Assembly (NCBI GenBank): GCA_000421065.1
Contig: ATWD01000003.1
Coordinates: 1 to 64,000 of the forward strand
Length of the DNA stretch: 64,000 nucleotides
Direction of reading: 5' to 3'
Source: Acidobacteriaceae bacterium TAA 166
GTDB taxonomy: Bacteria > Acidobacteriota > Terriglobia > Terriglobales > Acidobacteriaceae
Shown here: in pieces, positions 37,736-46,110 of the stretch
Layout of the letters: each line of letters starts with the position of its first letter
Numbering within the stretch: the first letter of the stretch is position 1
The notes under the pieces: model-generated
Databases searched by the model: none
What the model was told of the DNA's origin: nothing
The model's input: the letters and a program-made list of their open reading frames with translations, nothing else
Position numbers and translations under genes: made by a program

Positions 37736-38614
37736 ATGGACAGTTCCCGGAGTCAAGCCAGATGCATCGACGCGCATCATCATCTGTGGCGCTATCGTCA
37801 TCCTGGACCAGCGTGGATGACGGAGCAGATGACTGAACTCCACCGAGATATCGGAGTGGAAGATCTGCGCAAGGTGGCCTTGCCTTCCGGGATCACTGGA
37901 ACCGTTGTCGTCGAGGTCGAACGCACCGCAGAAGAGACGCGGTGGCTCGCCTCGACGGCAGCCAGCGACGATCTCATCCTGGGAGTCGTTGGATGGGCGG
38001 AGTTGACCAACCCCTCCGTCCAAGCGGAGTTGGAGCAGGTGGCGGAATTACCGAAGTTAAAAGGCGTTCGCCATCCCATTCACGATGAAACAGATCCTGA
38101 CTTCGTGCTGCGAGACGACTTCAATCGGGGCATTTCCCACCTGCACCGCTTGGGCCTTTCCTACGACATCCTGATCTTCGAGGACCATCTTCCTCAGACG
38201 ATTAAGTTCGTCGATCGTCATCCGAACCAGATCTTCGTTTTGAACCACATCGGTAAGCCACGTATCCGACATGCATCCATCAGGCTTTGGCTGCGGAACC
38301 TTCTTGAACTCGCTCGTCGGCCCAATGTCTACTGCAAACTTTCAGGCGTCCTCACCGAAGCGGAATGGGACCGGTGGACGCCACAGATGATCACGCCGTA
38401 CATCGATGCCGTGCTCGAAGCTTTCGGGGCGAGCCGCGTGATGTTCGGTTCTGACTGGCCGATCGTTACGCTGGCATCGACCTACAAAGGATGGATTGAG
38501 ATGGTGCGCGCAGCGATCGAGCCGTTGTCCGATGAGGAGCGGCAATGGATCTTATGGCGATCGGCTACCGAGGCTTATCGCTTGGAAGCCGCGGGGTCTG
38601 GGAACGGAAGATAA
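37736..38614 (+). CDS. L-fuconolactonase (amidohydrolase family 2)
   Basis: 292 aa COG3618-type amidohydrolase. Metal and catalytic motifs: DAHHHLW at the N-terminus, GVRHPIHDE, LNHIGKP, and FGSDWPIV near the end. Family members hydrolyse sugar 1,5- or 1,4-lactones; beside fucD it should open L-fucono-lactone to L-fuconate. GAGGT precedes the ATG by six bases; 15 bp after fucD. A different lactone substrate cannot be excluded, since L-rhamnono and L-galactono lactonases look alike. Confidence 0.85.
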   Translation: MDSSRSQARCIDAHHHLWRYRHPGPAWMTEQMTELHRDIGVEDLRKVALPSGITGTVVVEVERTAEETRWLASTAASDDLILGVVGWAELTNPSVQAELEQVAELPKLKGVRHPIHDETDPDFVLRDDFNRGISHLHRLGLSYDILIFEDHLPQTIKFVDRHPNQIFVLNHIGKPRIRHASIRLWLRNLLELARRPNVYCKLSGVLTEAEWDRWTPQMITPYIDAVLEAFGASRVMFGSDWPIVTLASTYKGWIEMVRAAIEPLSDEERQWILWRSATEAYRLEAAGSGNGR

Positions 38615-38943
38615 ATGCGATCTATGATGCCCAGCATATCTCGCGGTCCCACCTCCGCCCTTCCGGCAATTTATGGAATTGCGCCAATGTTTTACATCTC
38701 TTACCAATTGAGATTGTGATGACGTGGCCGCGCCTAACATAGGCGTAAATGGATTTTCAGACGGCGCGAGTCGAAGCTCAACGGCCAGTTTTCGGTGAGC
38801 CTCTGGCGCATAACTGCCGAACTATCAATCTCGGCGAGAACAGGATTTTCGTGGCATATCAATGGCGGGCGAGCCGCAAGGAAGTGGAATCAGGTTGCCA
38901 CGACTCATCCCCCAAAGCCGGACATACTCCGGAGGTACATCGC
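38615..38943. other. 329-bp gap inside the plus-strand unit, with inverted repeat
   Basis: No gene supported. The GH36 frame is open back to 38749, but that stretch is polar and precedes both a ribosome site and a signal peptide. CGCCTA-ACA-TAGGCG (38731-38745) is a perfect 6-bp inverted repeat. The gap probably carries an internal promoter or mRNA processing site separating the fucose block from the GH36/galactose block. No TGAGCGCTCA copy is present. Confidence 0.5.
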
Positions 38944-41211
38944 TTGCGTAATTGTCACGTTGTCATGACCCGATTGGTGGGTTCAGCAACCCGGCTCCTG
39001 GCAGGTCTGATTCTCGCAGGCGCGCTGGGCCTATCCTCCTCTACCTTTGGACAGTCTGCAGGTCAGGCACAGATGATCCACTATGACGCAGCCACGAAGG
39101 TATTCCGGCTGGATGGCGCCGATGTGAGCTATGTCCTCGGGATCAACGAACAGTCTGAAGTTCAGACGCTCTACTGGGGCAAGCGTCTTGCGGATAGCGA
39201 TACGCTGCCAGCTGCGATCTCTTCTCCTGCGATCTCTTCGTTCGATATGGCTCTCAACACCACACCTCATGAGTTTGTCGGTTGGGGTGGTGGGCTCTAC
39301 GTCGAGCCTGACTTGAAGGTGTCGTTTCCTGACGGCAATCGCGATCTGATCCTCAAATATGTATCGCATCAGATCCACAATGATGGCCTAGCCATCACGA
39401 TGAAGGATCAGCTACGCGATGTCTATGTAACTCTCGACTACCGGATGGACAAAGAAACCGGGATTCTGCGACGGTCTGCGGTCATCGAGAATAGAACGGG
39501 CGATCCCTTCACCATCGAGCAAGTAGCCTCCGGTACCTGGAATTTACCTCGCGGAACAGACTATCGGCTCCGCTATCTCACGGGCCGCTGGGCAGGCGAG
39601 TGGAACGTCCAGGAGCAGCCTGTTCATCCTGGAAAGGTTGTACTCGAAAGCCGACGTGGCACCACAGGCGCACAAAACAACCCATGGTTCGCAATCGACG
39701 ACAACCGCTCAAACGATCAGGACCAAGGAAACGTGTGGTTCGGTGCACTTGGCTGGAGTGGATCGTGGCAGATCAGCGTTGAGCAGGACCAGGTTCAGCA
39801 GGTACGGGTTACAGGCGGCCCGAATGCATTTGATTTTGCGTACAGACTAGGCAACGGAGAAAAGCTGGAGACACCGGCCTTCTATGGCGGTTTCAGCGAC
39901 CATGGAGTTGGTGACGCTTCCCGGCTACTGCATCGCTTTGAAGTAGGATCTATTCTTCCAGGTCATCCTTCGCCCCGCCTCCGTCCCGTTCTTTACAACT
40001 CCTGGGAGGCGACAACCTTCGATGTAAACGAGGCCGGCCAGATGGCATTGGCCGAGAAGGCGGCCAGTATCGGCGTCGAACGTTTCGTTATGGATGATGG
40101 CTGGTTCGGGGGGCGAAAGAACGACCACGCGGGACTGGGCGACTGGTATGTGAACCCGAAGAAGTTTCCGAACGGGCTGAAACCCTTCATCGACAAGGTT
40201 CATTCATTGGGCATGGAGTTCGGGTTGTGGGTCGAACCCGAGATGGTGAATCCGGATAGCGACTTGTATCGGGAGCATCCTGATTGGGTGTTGAACTTCC
40301 CCGGCCGTCCTCGCACAGAGGCACGGAATCAGCTTGTCCTGAACCTGGCTCGTCCGGACGTCCGAGCATATGTGTTTGGCTTCCTGGATAAGCTACTCAC
40401 CGAAAACGATATCGCCTTTCTCAAGTGGGACTACAACCGAAACTGGTCTGAACCCGGCTGGCCTGCCGCTCCCAATGGCGCGCAGCAGAACGTATATGTC
40501 GACTTCACTCGGAACTTCTACAGCATTCTGGCCGAACTGCGGCAGAAGCATCCTCAAGTGGAGATCGAATCCTGTTCGGGAGGGGGAAGCCGCGTTGATC
40601 TGGGCGTGATGCAATACACAGATGAAGTATGGCCCTCAGACAATACCGACGCCTTCGATCGAATACTGATTCAGAATGGGTTTACTTATGCCTATAGCCC
40701 GGCCGTCATGATGGCTTGGGTGACTGACTCGCCGAACTGGGTCAACCAGCGCTCGGCTTCACTCGAGTACCGATTCCTCGTCGCTATGCAGGGGTCACTT
40801 GGCATTGGAGCGGATCTCAACAAGTGGACGGCTGACGACTTTGACAAGGCGAAGCAGATGGTCGCCGAGTACAAGACGATCCGCGAGACAGTTCAACGCG
40901 GACAGCTCTATCGGCTGATCACGCCTGAACACGATAGCCCCTACTCAGTAACCGAGTCGGTGTCGCCGGACGGAAAGAAGGCAGTCGCCTTTGCGTTCCT
41001 GCACTCCAGCAAGGAACTCTACCCGTACCCACGGATTCAACTGCGCGGACTTGACCGAGGTGCGCGTTACGAGATCTCGGCCTTTGCAGGCAAACTCGCT
41101 CCTGCGACCCCTAAGACCGCAAGTGGTGCGTTCTGGATGCAGCACGGCATCGATGTCTTGCTCCGAGGCGACTTCCAGGCGGCAGCCTTTACTCTCACCC
41201 GGGTTGATTAG
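38944..41211 (+). CDS. GH36 alpha-galactosidase, secreted
   Basis: Start chosen at TTG 38944 because a perfect GGAGGT (38931-38936) lies seven bases before it; the ATG at 38965 has no ribosome site. The 755-aa product has a signal peptide (LLAGLILAGALGLSSSTFGQ), an N-terminal beta-supersandwich, a TIM barrel and a C-terminal beta domain. Catalytic residues: nucleophile Asp of FLKWDYNRNW (about 496) and acid/base Asp of WPSDNTDAFD (about 566), 70 residues apart as in characterised GH36 enzymes; ESCSGGGSRVDLG binds substrate. It should release alpha-galactose, which the galK-galT-galE genes downstream can use. Confidence 0.92.
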   Translation: MRNCHVVMTRLVGSATRLLAGLILAGALGLSSSTFGQSAGQAQMIHYDAATKVFRLDGADVSYVLGINEQSEVQTLYWGKRLADSDTLPAAISSPAISSFDMALNTTPHEFVGWGGGLYVEPDLKVSFPDGNRDLILKYVSHQIHNDGLAITMKDQLRDVYVTLDYRMDKETGILRRSAVIENRTGDPFTIEQVASGTWNLPRGTDYRLRYLTGRWAGEWNVQEQPVHPGKVVLESRRGTTGAQNNPWFAIDDNRSNDQDQGNVWFGALGWSGSWQISVEQDQVQQVRVTGGPNAFDFAYRLGNGEKLETPAFYGGFSDHGVGDASRLLHRFEVGSILPGHPSPRLRPVLYNSWEATTFDVNEAGQMALAEKAASIGVERFVMDDGWFGGRKNDHAGLGDWYVNPKKFPNGLKPFIDKVHSLGMEFGLWVEPEMVNPDSDLYREHPDWVLNFPGRPRTEARNQLVLNLARPDVRAYVFGFLDKLLTENDIAFLKWDYNRNWSEPGWPAAPNGAQQNVYVDFTRNFYSILAELRQKHPQVEIESCSGGGSRVDLGVMQYTDEVWPSDNTDAFDRILIQNGFTYAYSPAVMMAWVTDSPNWVNQRSASLEYRFLVAMQGSLGIGADLNKWTADDFDKAKQMVAEYKTIRETVQRGQLYRLITPEHDSPYSVTESVSPDGKKAVAFAFLHSSKELYPYPRIQLRGLDRGARYEISAFAGKLAPATPKTASGAFWMQHGIDVLLRGDFQAAAFTLTRVD

Positions 41212-41233
41212 TCCGGACTTTCAAACTTAGGAG

Positions 41234-42004
41234 ATGAACGTGGCAACAGTTTCGACAACAACAAGTCAGCCGACCCAAGTGAGAACGGCTTTGGTGACCG
41301 GAGGTGGCAGCGGTATCGGTGAGGCAATTTGCCGAAAGCTTGCCGAAGATGGGTACCGCGTTATCGTGGCCGACCTCGATCTCACCGCCGCGGAGAGAGT
41401 AGCTGGGGACCTCCCCGGAGCAAGTTCGCTCCATGTTGACGTCGGCTCCGAGGACAGCGTGACGCAGGCCGCGGATCGCGTCCCCAAGCTGAATATCCTG
41501 ATTAATAATGCTGGGATCGGATTGGTTGGAAGCATCGCAGAGACCGAGGCTACCGACTTTGAGCGCATCATGCGGGTCAACGTGAACTCAGTCTTCTACG
41601 TGACACGGAGTTTCCTGCCCAAACTGCTCGCAGCCCGAGGCTCGATTATCAACATTGCCTCGGTCGCCGGTCTCGTCGGCATTAAGCGGCGGTTCGCCTA
41701 CTGTGCGTCGAAAGGGGCCGTCGTCGCAATGACTCGTCAGCTGGCGGTTGAATATCCCCGCGAACTGCGCGTCAACTGCATCTGTCCGGGCACTATCGAT
41801 AGTCCCTTCGTGGCTGGGTACATCGCGAAATATCACGCGGGCGAAGAGGTGAAAATTCGTGCCGAACTCAATGATCGCCAGCCCGTAGGCCGGCTGGGAC
41901 GACCGGACGAAGTAGCCGGACTTGTACGGTACCTATGCAGCCCCGATGCAGATTTCATGCACGGAGCAGCTTTGACGATGGATGGCGGATGGACCGCCGC
42001 ATAA
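41234..42004 (+). CDS. SDR dehydrogenase, probable 2-keto-3-deoxy-L-fuconate dehydrogenase
   Basis: 256 aa classical SDR: TGGGSGIGEA, NNAGIG, INIASVAG, YCASK, and LTMDGGW at the C-terminus. VADLD after beta-2 suggests NAD. In Xanthomonas and Burkholderia the 4-dehydrogenase of the fuconate pathway is an SDR encoded beside the FAH-type hydrolase, as here (22-bp gap). I therefore prefer this role over L-fucose dehydrogenase, but the two SDRs in this operon cannot be told apart by motifs alone. Confidence 0.8.
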   Translation: MNVATVSTTTSQPTQVRTALVTGGGSGIGEAICRKLAEDGYRVIVADLDLTAAERVAGDLPGASSLHVDVGSEDSVTQAADRVPKLNILINNAGIGLVGSIAETEATDFERIMRVNVNSVFYVTRSFLPKLLAARGSIINIASVAGLVGIKRRFAYCASKGAVVAMTRQLAVEYPRELRVNCICPGTIDSPFVAGYIAKYHAGEEVKIRAELNDRQPVGRLGRPDEVAGLVRYLCSPDADFMHGAALTMDGGWTAA

Positions 42005-42026
42005 GAGCCGCACACGGGAGAAGAAG

Positions 42027-42884
42027 ATGAAACTTGCACGGTTTGGTTTAGTTGGACACGAGCGTCCCGCTGTGGTGATGGATAGCGGCGAGCGGCTTGA
42101 TCTTTCTGGGTATTTCTCAGACTGGAATGCAGAGTTCTTTGCGCAGGATGGTTTGGTCCAAGTAAGGCAACTTGTCTCCGACAAGCTTTCTGAACTGCCG
42201 AGAATCGATACGTCCGCACGAGTTGGATCGCCCATCGCGCGTCCCGGGAAAGTCATCTGCATCGGCTTGAACTACTCCGATCATGCGGAAGAATCCGGGA
42301 TGCCCATTCCCGCCGAACCCATCATTTTTCTCAAGGCCTCGAACACCGTGGTCGGTCCCTACGACGACGTACGGATTCCGCGAGGAAGTCAGAAGACCGA
42401 CTGGGAGGTTGAGTTGGGAGTTGTCATTGGCAAGGAGGCCCGCTATCTGGACTCGGTCGAGGATTCTAAATCGTATATTGCCGGTTTCGCGATCTCGCAT
42501 GATGTCTCTGAGCGGGAATTCCAACTCGAGCGCGGAGGGCAGTGGACGAAAGGGAAGAGCTGCGACACGTTCAACCCATTGGGGCCGGTCTTGGTGACCC
42601 CAGATGAGGTTGGAGATCCGCAGACCTTGTCGATGCGCCTGAGTGTGAACGGCCTGGAGCGGCAGCGAGGCAACACCGAAAAGATGATCTTTGGTTGCGA
42701 CTACCTGGTGCACTATCTTTCGCAGTTCATGACTCTTGAACCCGGCGACCTTATCTCGACTGGCACGCCTCCTGGCGTGGGCCTTGGCCTCAAGCCCCCG
42801 ACCTATCTCAAGAAGGGCGACGTCGTCGAGCTTGCGATCGAGAAGCTGGGCCTGCAAAAACAAACCTTCGTTGCAAGCGAATGA
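42027..42884 (+). CDS. FAH-family hydrolase, probable 2,4-diketo-3-deoxy-L-fuconate hydrolase
   Basis: 285 aa from ATG 42027 (GGGAG upstream; the longer frame overlaps the previous gene). Fumarylacetoacetase fold with metal ligands in FLKASNTVVGPYDD, DWEVELGVVIG (E-x-E) and the conserved GFAISHDVSEREFQ and GDLISTGTPPGVG. In the non-phosphorylating route this enzyme cleaves 2,4-diketo-3-deoxy-L-fuconate to pyruvate and L-lactate. Gene order (SDR then FAH) and fucD upstream support it. The related L-rhamnonate enzyme is indistinguishable by motif. Confidence 0.85.
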   Translation: MKLARFGLVGHERPAVVMDSGERLDLSGYFSDWNAEFFAQDGLVQVRQLVSDKLSELPRIDTSARVGSPIARPGKVICIGLNYSDHAEESGMPIPAEPIIFLKASNTVVGPYDDVRIPRGSQKTDWEVELGVVIGKEARYLDSVEDSKSYIAGFAISHDVSEREFQLERGGQWTKGKSCDTFNPLGPVLVTPDEVGDPQTLSMRLSVNGLERQRGNTEKMIFGCDYLVHYLSQFMTLEPGDLISTGTPPGVGLGLKPPTYLKKGDVVELAIEKLGLQKQTFVASE

Positions 42885-42887
42885 GCC

Positions 42888-44069
42888 ATGGCCGTCATTT
42901 TGATCCCGGGGAGAAAAGAGCAAATGCGGCATGACACAGAGCGGATGAGATGGGAGCGCTTCGCGCCAGCCCGCGTCAACCTGCTCGGAGAGCACACAGA
43001 TTACACGGGTGGAATGGTCTTGCCGATGGCGATCCCGTTCCTGACTCAAGCCACAATCGAGCGCATAGACGGGCCGGATTCACATATCTACACCGAATTG
43101 TTTGATAAGGAATACGTCATTGCGAAGGAACAGCGGCCTAACCCAACGGGCGAATGGAGCGACTACCCGACCGGGGTGTTTGAGGAGTTCCGAAAGCTCG
43201 ACATCGCGGTCCCCCCATTTGCTCTCCGGCTTCGTGGCGACGTGCCGTTCGGAGCGGGATTGAGTTCGTCGGCCTCGGTAGAAGTCGCTACCTGCATGGC
43301 TCTTCTCGCACTTACCGGATCGGAGTTGTCGATCAAAGAGATTGCGCTGCTATGCCAGCGCGCCGAGAACCTGTTCGTGAAGTCCCCGTGCGGGATCATG
43401 GATCAGGCCGTGGTCACAGCGGCGCGCGCCGGGCATGCACTGATGCTGAACACGCGCGACCTGACGTTTGACCTGGTCCCAATGAATCGTGGGGAGATGG
43501 CAAAGGTCAGGGTTGTGGTCGTGAACTCGGAAGTGAAGCACTCAGTTGCTACCGGAGCCTATGGCGACCGCAGACGTGAAGCAGAAGCTGGTCAAGCGGC
43601 CGTAGTTGCTAAGTTCGGCATCCGGGATCTGGGTGAAGCGACGATCTATCAAGTGGAACAGATCGCCGGAGAGATCGATCCAGTCATCCTCAAGCGTATC
43701 CGGCACATCGTCAACGAAAACGCGCGCGTCCGCGAGGCTGCGGATGCTCTGGAGGCAGGGAATGTCTCACGGATGGGAGAGATCATGCTCCAGGGGCACG
43801 CCAGCATGCGAGATGACTATGAGATCACCTGCCAGGAGGTGGACTTCCTGGTGGATACTGCGGCACAGTTGCCCGGGTGTTTCGGTGCACGGATGACCGG
43901 AGGTGGTTTTGGCGGCTGTACCGTCAACCTTGTCGTCGAGGATCGGGTTGCATCCTTCTCGTCTGAACTCGCCGAAAGGTACGAGAGAGAGTTCGGCATC
44001 CGGTGTGCCATCTATCCCTGTGTGGCCGTGGACGGCGCGTTTGAACTCTCTCTGAAGGAGCAGGCTTAG
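42888..44069 (+). CDS. galK: Galactokinase
   Basis: 393 aa GHMP kinase that makes galactose 1-phosphate. Galactokinase signature ARVNLLGEHTDY near residue 28, ATP loop GLSSSASVEVA, and C-terminal TGGGFGGCTVNLV; SPCGIMDQ contains the catalytic Asp. Starts three bases after the previous stop; an alternative ATG at 42924 has GGGGAG about ten bases upstream, and either gives a normal protein. Followed immediately by galT. Confidence 0.95.
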   Translation: MAVILIPGRKEQMRHDTERMRWERFAPARVNLLGEHTDYTGGMVLPMAIPFLTQATIERIDGPDSHIYTELFDKEYVIAKEQRPNPTGEWSDYPTGVFEEFRKLDIAVPPFALRLRGDVPFGAGLSSSASVEVATCMALLALTGSELSIKEIALLCQRAENLFVKSPCGIMDQAVVTAARAGHALMLNTRDLTFDLVPMNRGEMAKVRVVVVNSEVKHSVATGAYGDRRREAEAGQAAVVAKFGIRDLGEATIYQVEQIAGEIDPVILKRIRHIVNENARVREAADALEAGNVSRMGEIMLQGHASMRDDYEITCQEVDFLVDTAAQLPGCFGARMTGGGFGGCTVNLVVEDRVASFSSELAERYEREFGIRCAIYPCVAVDGAFELSLKEQA

Positions 44070-45107
44070 ATGGATACTCTGTGGCTCCAGTCGCCACATC
44101 GGCGATGGAATCCGCTCAAAAGTGAGTGGGTTATTGTCTCGCCTCACCGCACGCAACGGCCGTGGCAGGGGCAGACGGAGGACCGCGCCGCTTCGGAAGC
44201 GCCTCCTTTTGACCCAGCCTGTTATCTGTGTCCGGGCAATCTGCGGGCAGGTGGCGAACAGACGCCTGCATACGAGAGTACCTACGTATTCACAAATGAT
44301 TTCGCGGCTCTTAAGCCGGATGTGAATGAGGCGTCGATCGACATCGAGGAGGCTGGCCTGGTCCGGGCCGAAATCGAGCGTGGAATCTGCAGAGTTCTTT
44401 GCTTCCACCCTCGCCACGATCTAACCCTGGCAACGATGTCTCGTGAGCTGATTCTCCCTGTCATCGAGATGTGGGCAGCGCAGGTGAAGGAACTAGGCGC
44501 GTATTCCGAAATCCGATACGTGCAGATCTTCGAGAATCGTGGAGCGATGATGGGTGCAAGCAACCCGCATCCGCATGGGCAGGTATGGGCGACGCAACAC
44601 CTTCCAAACGAACCCCTGGCCGAGTTGGGCACACAGAAGACCTACTTCGCTGAGCATCAAAGGCCTCTGCTCGAAGCGTATCTCGAGCTTGAGAACAGGC
44701 AACAGGAACGCATCGTCGCAAGCAATGCCTCATGGATTGTCCTCGTGCCCTTCTGGGCAGTGTGGCCGTTCGAGACGCTCTTGCTGCCTCGCCGTCCTGT
44801 CCCAAGCTTCGGCGAGCTGTCTTCCGAGGAGAAGGCAGATCTCGCTGAGATTCTTCATGTCCTCACTGCGGGCTACAACCGCGTCTTCGAAACCCCATTT
44901 CCTTACTCCATGGGGTTTCACGTCGCGCCCACTGACGGCGAGCCTCATCCGGAGTGGGTGATGCACGCGCACTTCTATCCACCCCTTCTACGGTCGGCGA
45001 CAATCCGGAAGTTCATGGTCGGTTTTGAGCTGCTGGGTTCGCCACAAAGGGATATCACACCTGAGGCCGCAGCCGAGGTGCTGCGGCGCGCATCGGAGAG
45101 GCAATGA
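44070..45107 (+). CDS. galT: Galactose-1-phosphate uridylyltransferase
   Basis: 345 aa, family-typical. N-terminal HRRWNPLKSEWVIVSPHR with RPWQG, zinc/structural CYLCPGN, and the active-site NPHPHGQVW with the nucleophilic HxH. Exchanges UMP between UDP-glucose and galactose 1-phosphate. Begins on the base after the galK stop and overlaps galE by four bases, so the Leloir genes form one translationally coupled block. Near residue 281, GFHVAPTDGEPHPEWVMHAH is the second conserved His-rich stretch. Confidence 0.95.
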   Translation: MDTLWLQSPHRRWNPLKSEWVIVSPHRTQRPWQGQTEDRAASEAPPFDPACYLCPGNLRAGGEQTPAYESTYVFTNDFAALKPDVNEASIDIEEAGLVRAEIERGICRVLCFHPRHDLTLATMSRELILPVIEMWAAQVKELGAYSEIRYVQIFENRGAMMGASNPHPHGQVWATQHLPNEPLAELGTQKTYFAEHQRPLLEAYLELENRQQERIVASNASWIVLVPFWAVWPFETLLLPRRPVPSFGELSSEEKADLAEILHVLTAGYNRVFETPFPYSMGFHVAPTDGEPHPEWVMHAHFYPPLLRSATIRKFMVGFELLGSPQRDITPEAAAEVLRRASERQ

Positions 45108-46078
45108 AAAGAGTTCTTGTAACAGGAGGGGCCGGATACATCGGCGGGACCGTTTCGATCCTGTTGCGTGACGCAGGATACAGCGTTACCGTTCTGGACA
45201 ATCTTACGCATGCACGACGCGAGGCCGTACCGGCGGGAGTGAACTTCATCGAGGCTGATATCGCTGATCGGCCGATGGTCGAGGCGGCACTCCGCGAACT
45301 CAGACCGGATGGAGTTCTGCACTTCGCAGCCTTGATCGAAGCTGGCGAGTCCATGGTCAAGCCGGAGATATACTTCCGCAACAACACAGCGTCGACGCTC
45401 TCCCTGCTCGAAGCCATGCTGGCTGCAGACGTCAAGAACTTGGTCTTCTCGTCGACCGCTGCCGTCTATGGAGAGCCGGACGTGACGCCCATCCCGGAGA
45501 CCGCCAAGCTACAGCCCACGAACGCATATGGGGAGTCAAAATTGCTGGTGGAGCAGATGCTCGCCTGGTTCCAACGCGTCCACGGTTTCAAGACCGCGAC
45601 ATTGCGATACTTCAACGTCGCTGGAGCGCTCGACGGCCGAGGAGAGCAGCACGAACCCGAAACTCATCTGATTCCTATCATTCTGGACACGGCCCTCGGA
45701 AAACGAAAGTCCATTGCAATCTATGGCGACGACTACGATACGCCGGATGGGACGTGCATCCGGGACTACATCCACGTGGCGGACCTCGCGAACGCGCATA
45801 TTCGCGCGCTTGAGCGGCTTCACGAACACGGCCGGATACTCGTGAATCTTGGGAACGGCAAAGGGTTCTCAGTCAAAGCAGTCATTGAGGCTGCCCGGCG
45901 TGTCACGGGCGCCGTGATCCCGGCGGAGGTCAAGCCTCGGCGTCCCGGAGATCCGGCGCGGCTCGTGGCGAGTTCCGAGCAGGCGCGTGAGCTTCTGGGA
46001 TGGGAGCCAGAACATGCGGATCTCGACGAGATAGTGGCGAGCGCATGGAAGTGGCATCAGCAGCGCTTCGGCGCGTAA
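45104..46078 (+). CDS. galE: UDP-glucose 4-epimerase
   Basis: 324 aa extended SDR. TGGAGYIGG binds NAD, SSTAAVYG holds the catalytic Ser/Thr, YGESK the catalytic Tyr-Lys, and LRYFNVAGA and CIRDYIHVADLA are GalE hallmarks. Interconverts UDP-galactose and UDP-glucose, completing the Leloir cycle with galK and galT. Overlaps galT by ATGA. At 324 aa it is slightly shorter than E. coli GalE (338). Confidence 0.95.
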   Translation: MKRVLVTGGAGYIGGTVSILLRDAGYSVTVLDNLTHARREAVPAGVNFIEADIADRPMVEAALRELRPDGVLHFAALIEAGESMVKPEIYFRNNTASTLSLLEAMLAADVKNLVFSSTAAVYGEPDVTPIPETAKLQPTNAYGESKLLVEQMLAWFQRVHGFKTATLRYFNVAGALDGRGEQHEPETHLIPIILDTALGKRKSIAIYGDDYDTPDGTCIRDYIHVADLANAHIRALERLHEHGRILVNLGNGKGFSVKAVIEAARRVTGAVIPAEVKPRRPGDPARLVASSEQARELLGWEPEHADLDEIVASAWKWHQQRFGA

Positions 46079-46110
46079 TGGATTCGCAATCTTATCGACA
46101 GAGGTAGGTC

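Noticed and set aside
42117..43049. 310-codon minus-strand frame across FAH hydrolase and galK
   Set aside because: Covers parts of two confident genes on the other strand and has no motif of its own.
45628..45637. GGAGCGCTCG in galE as an operator copy
   Set aside because: Inside coding sequence with two mismatches from the palindrome and no promoter beside it.
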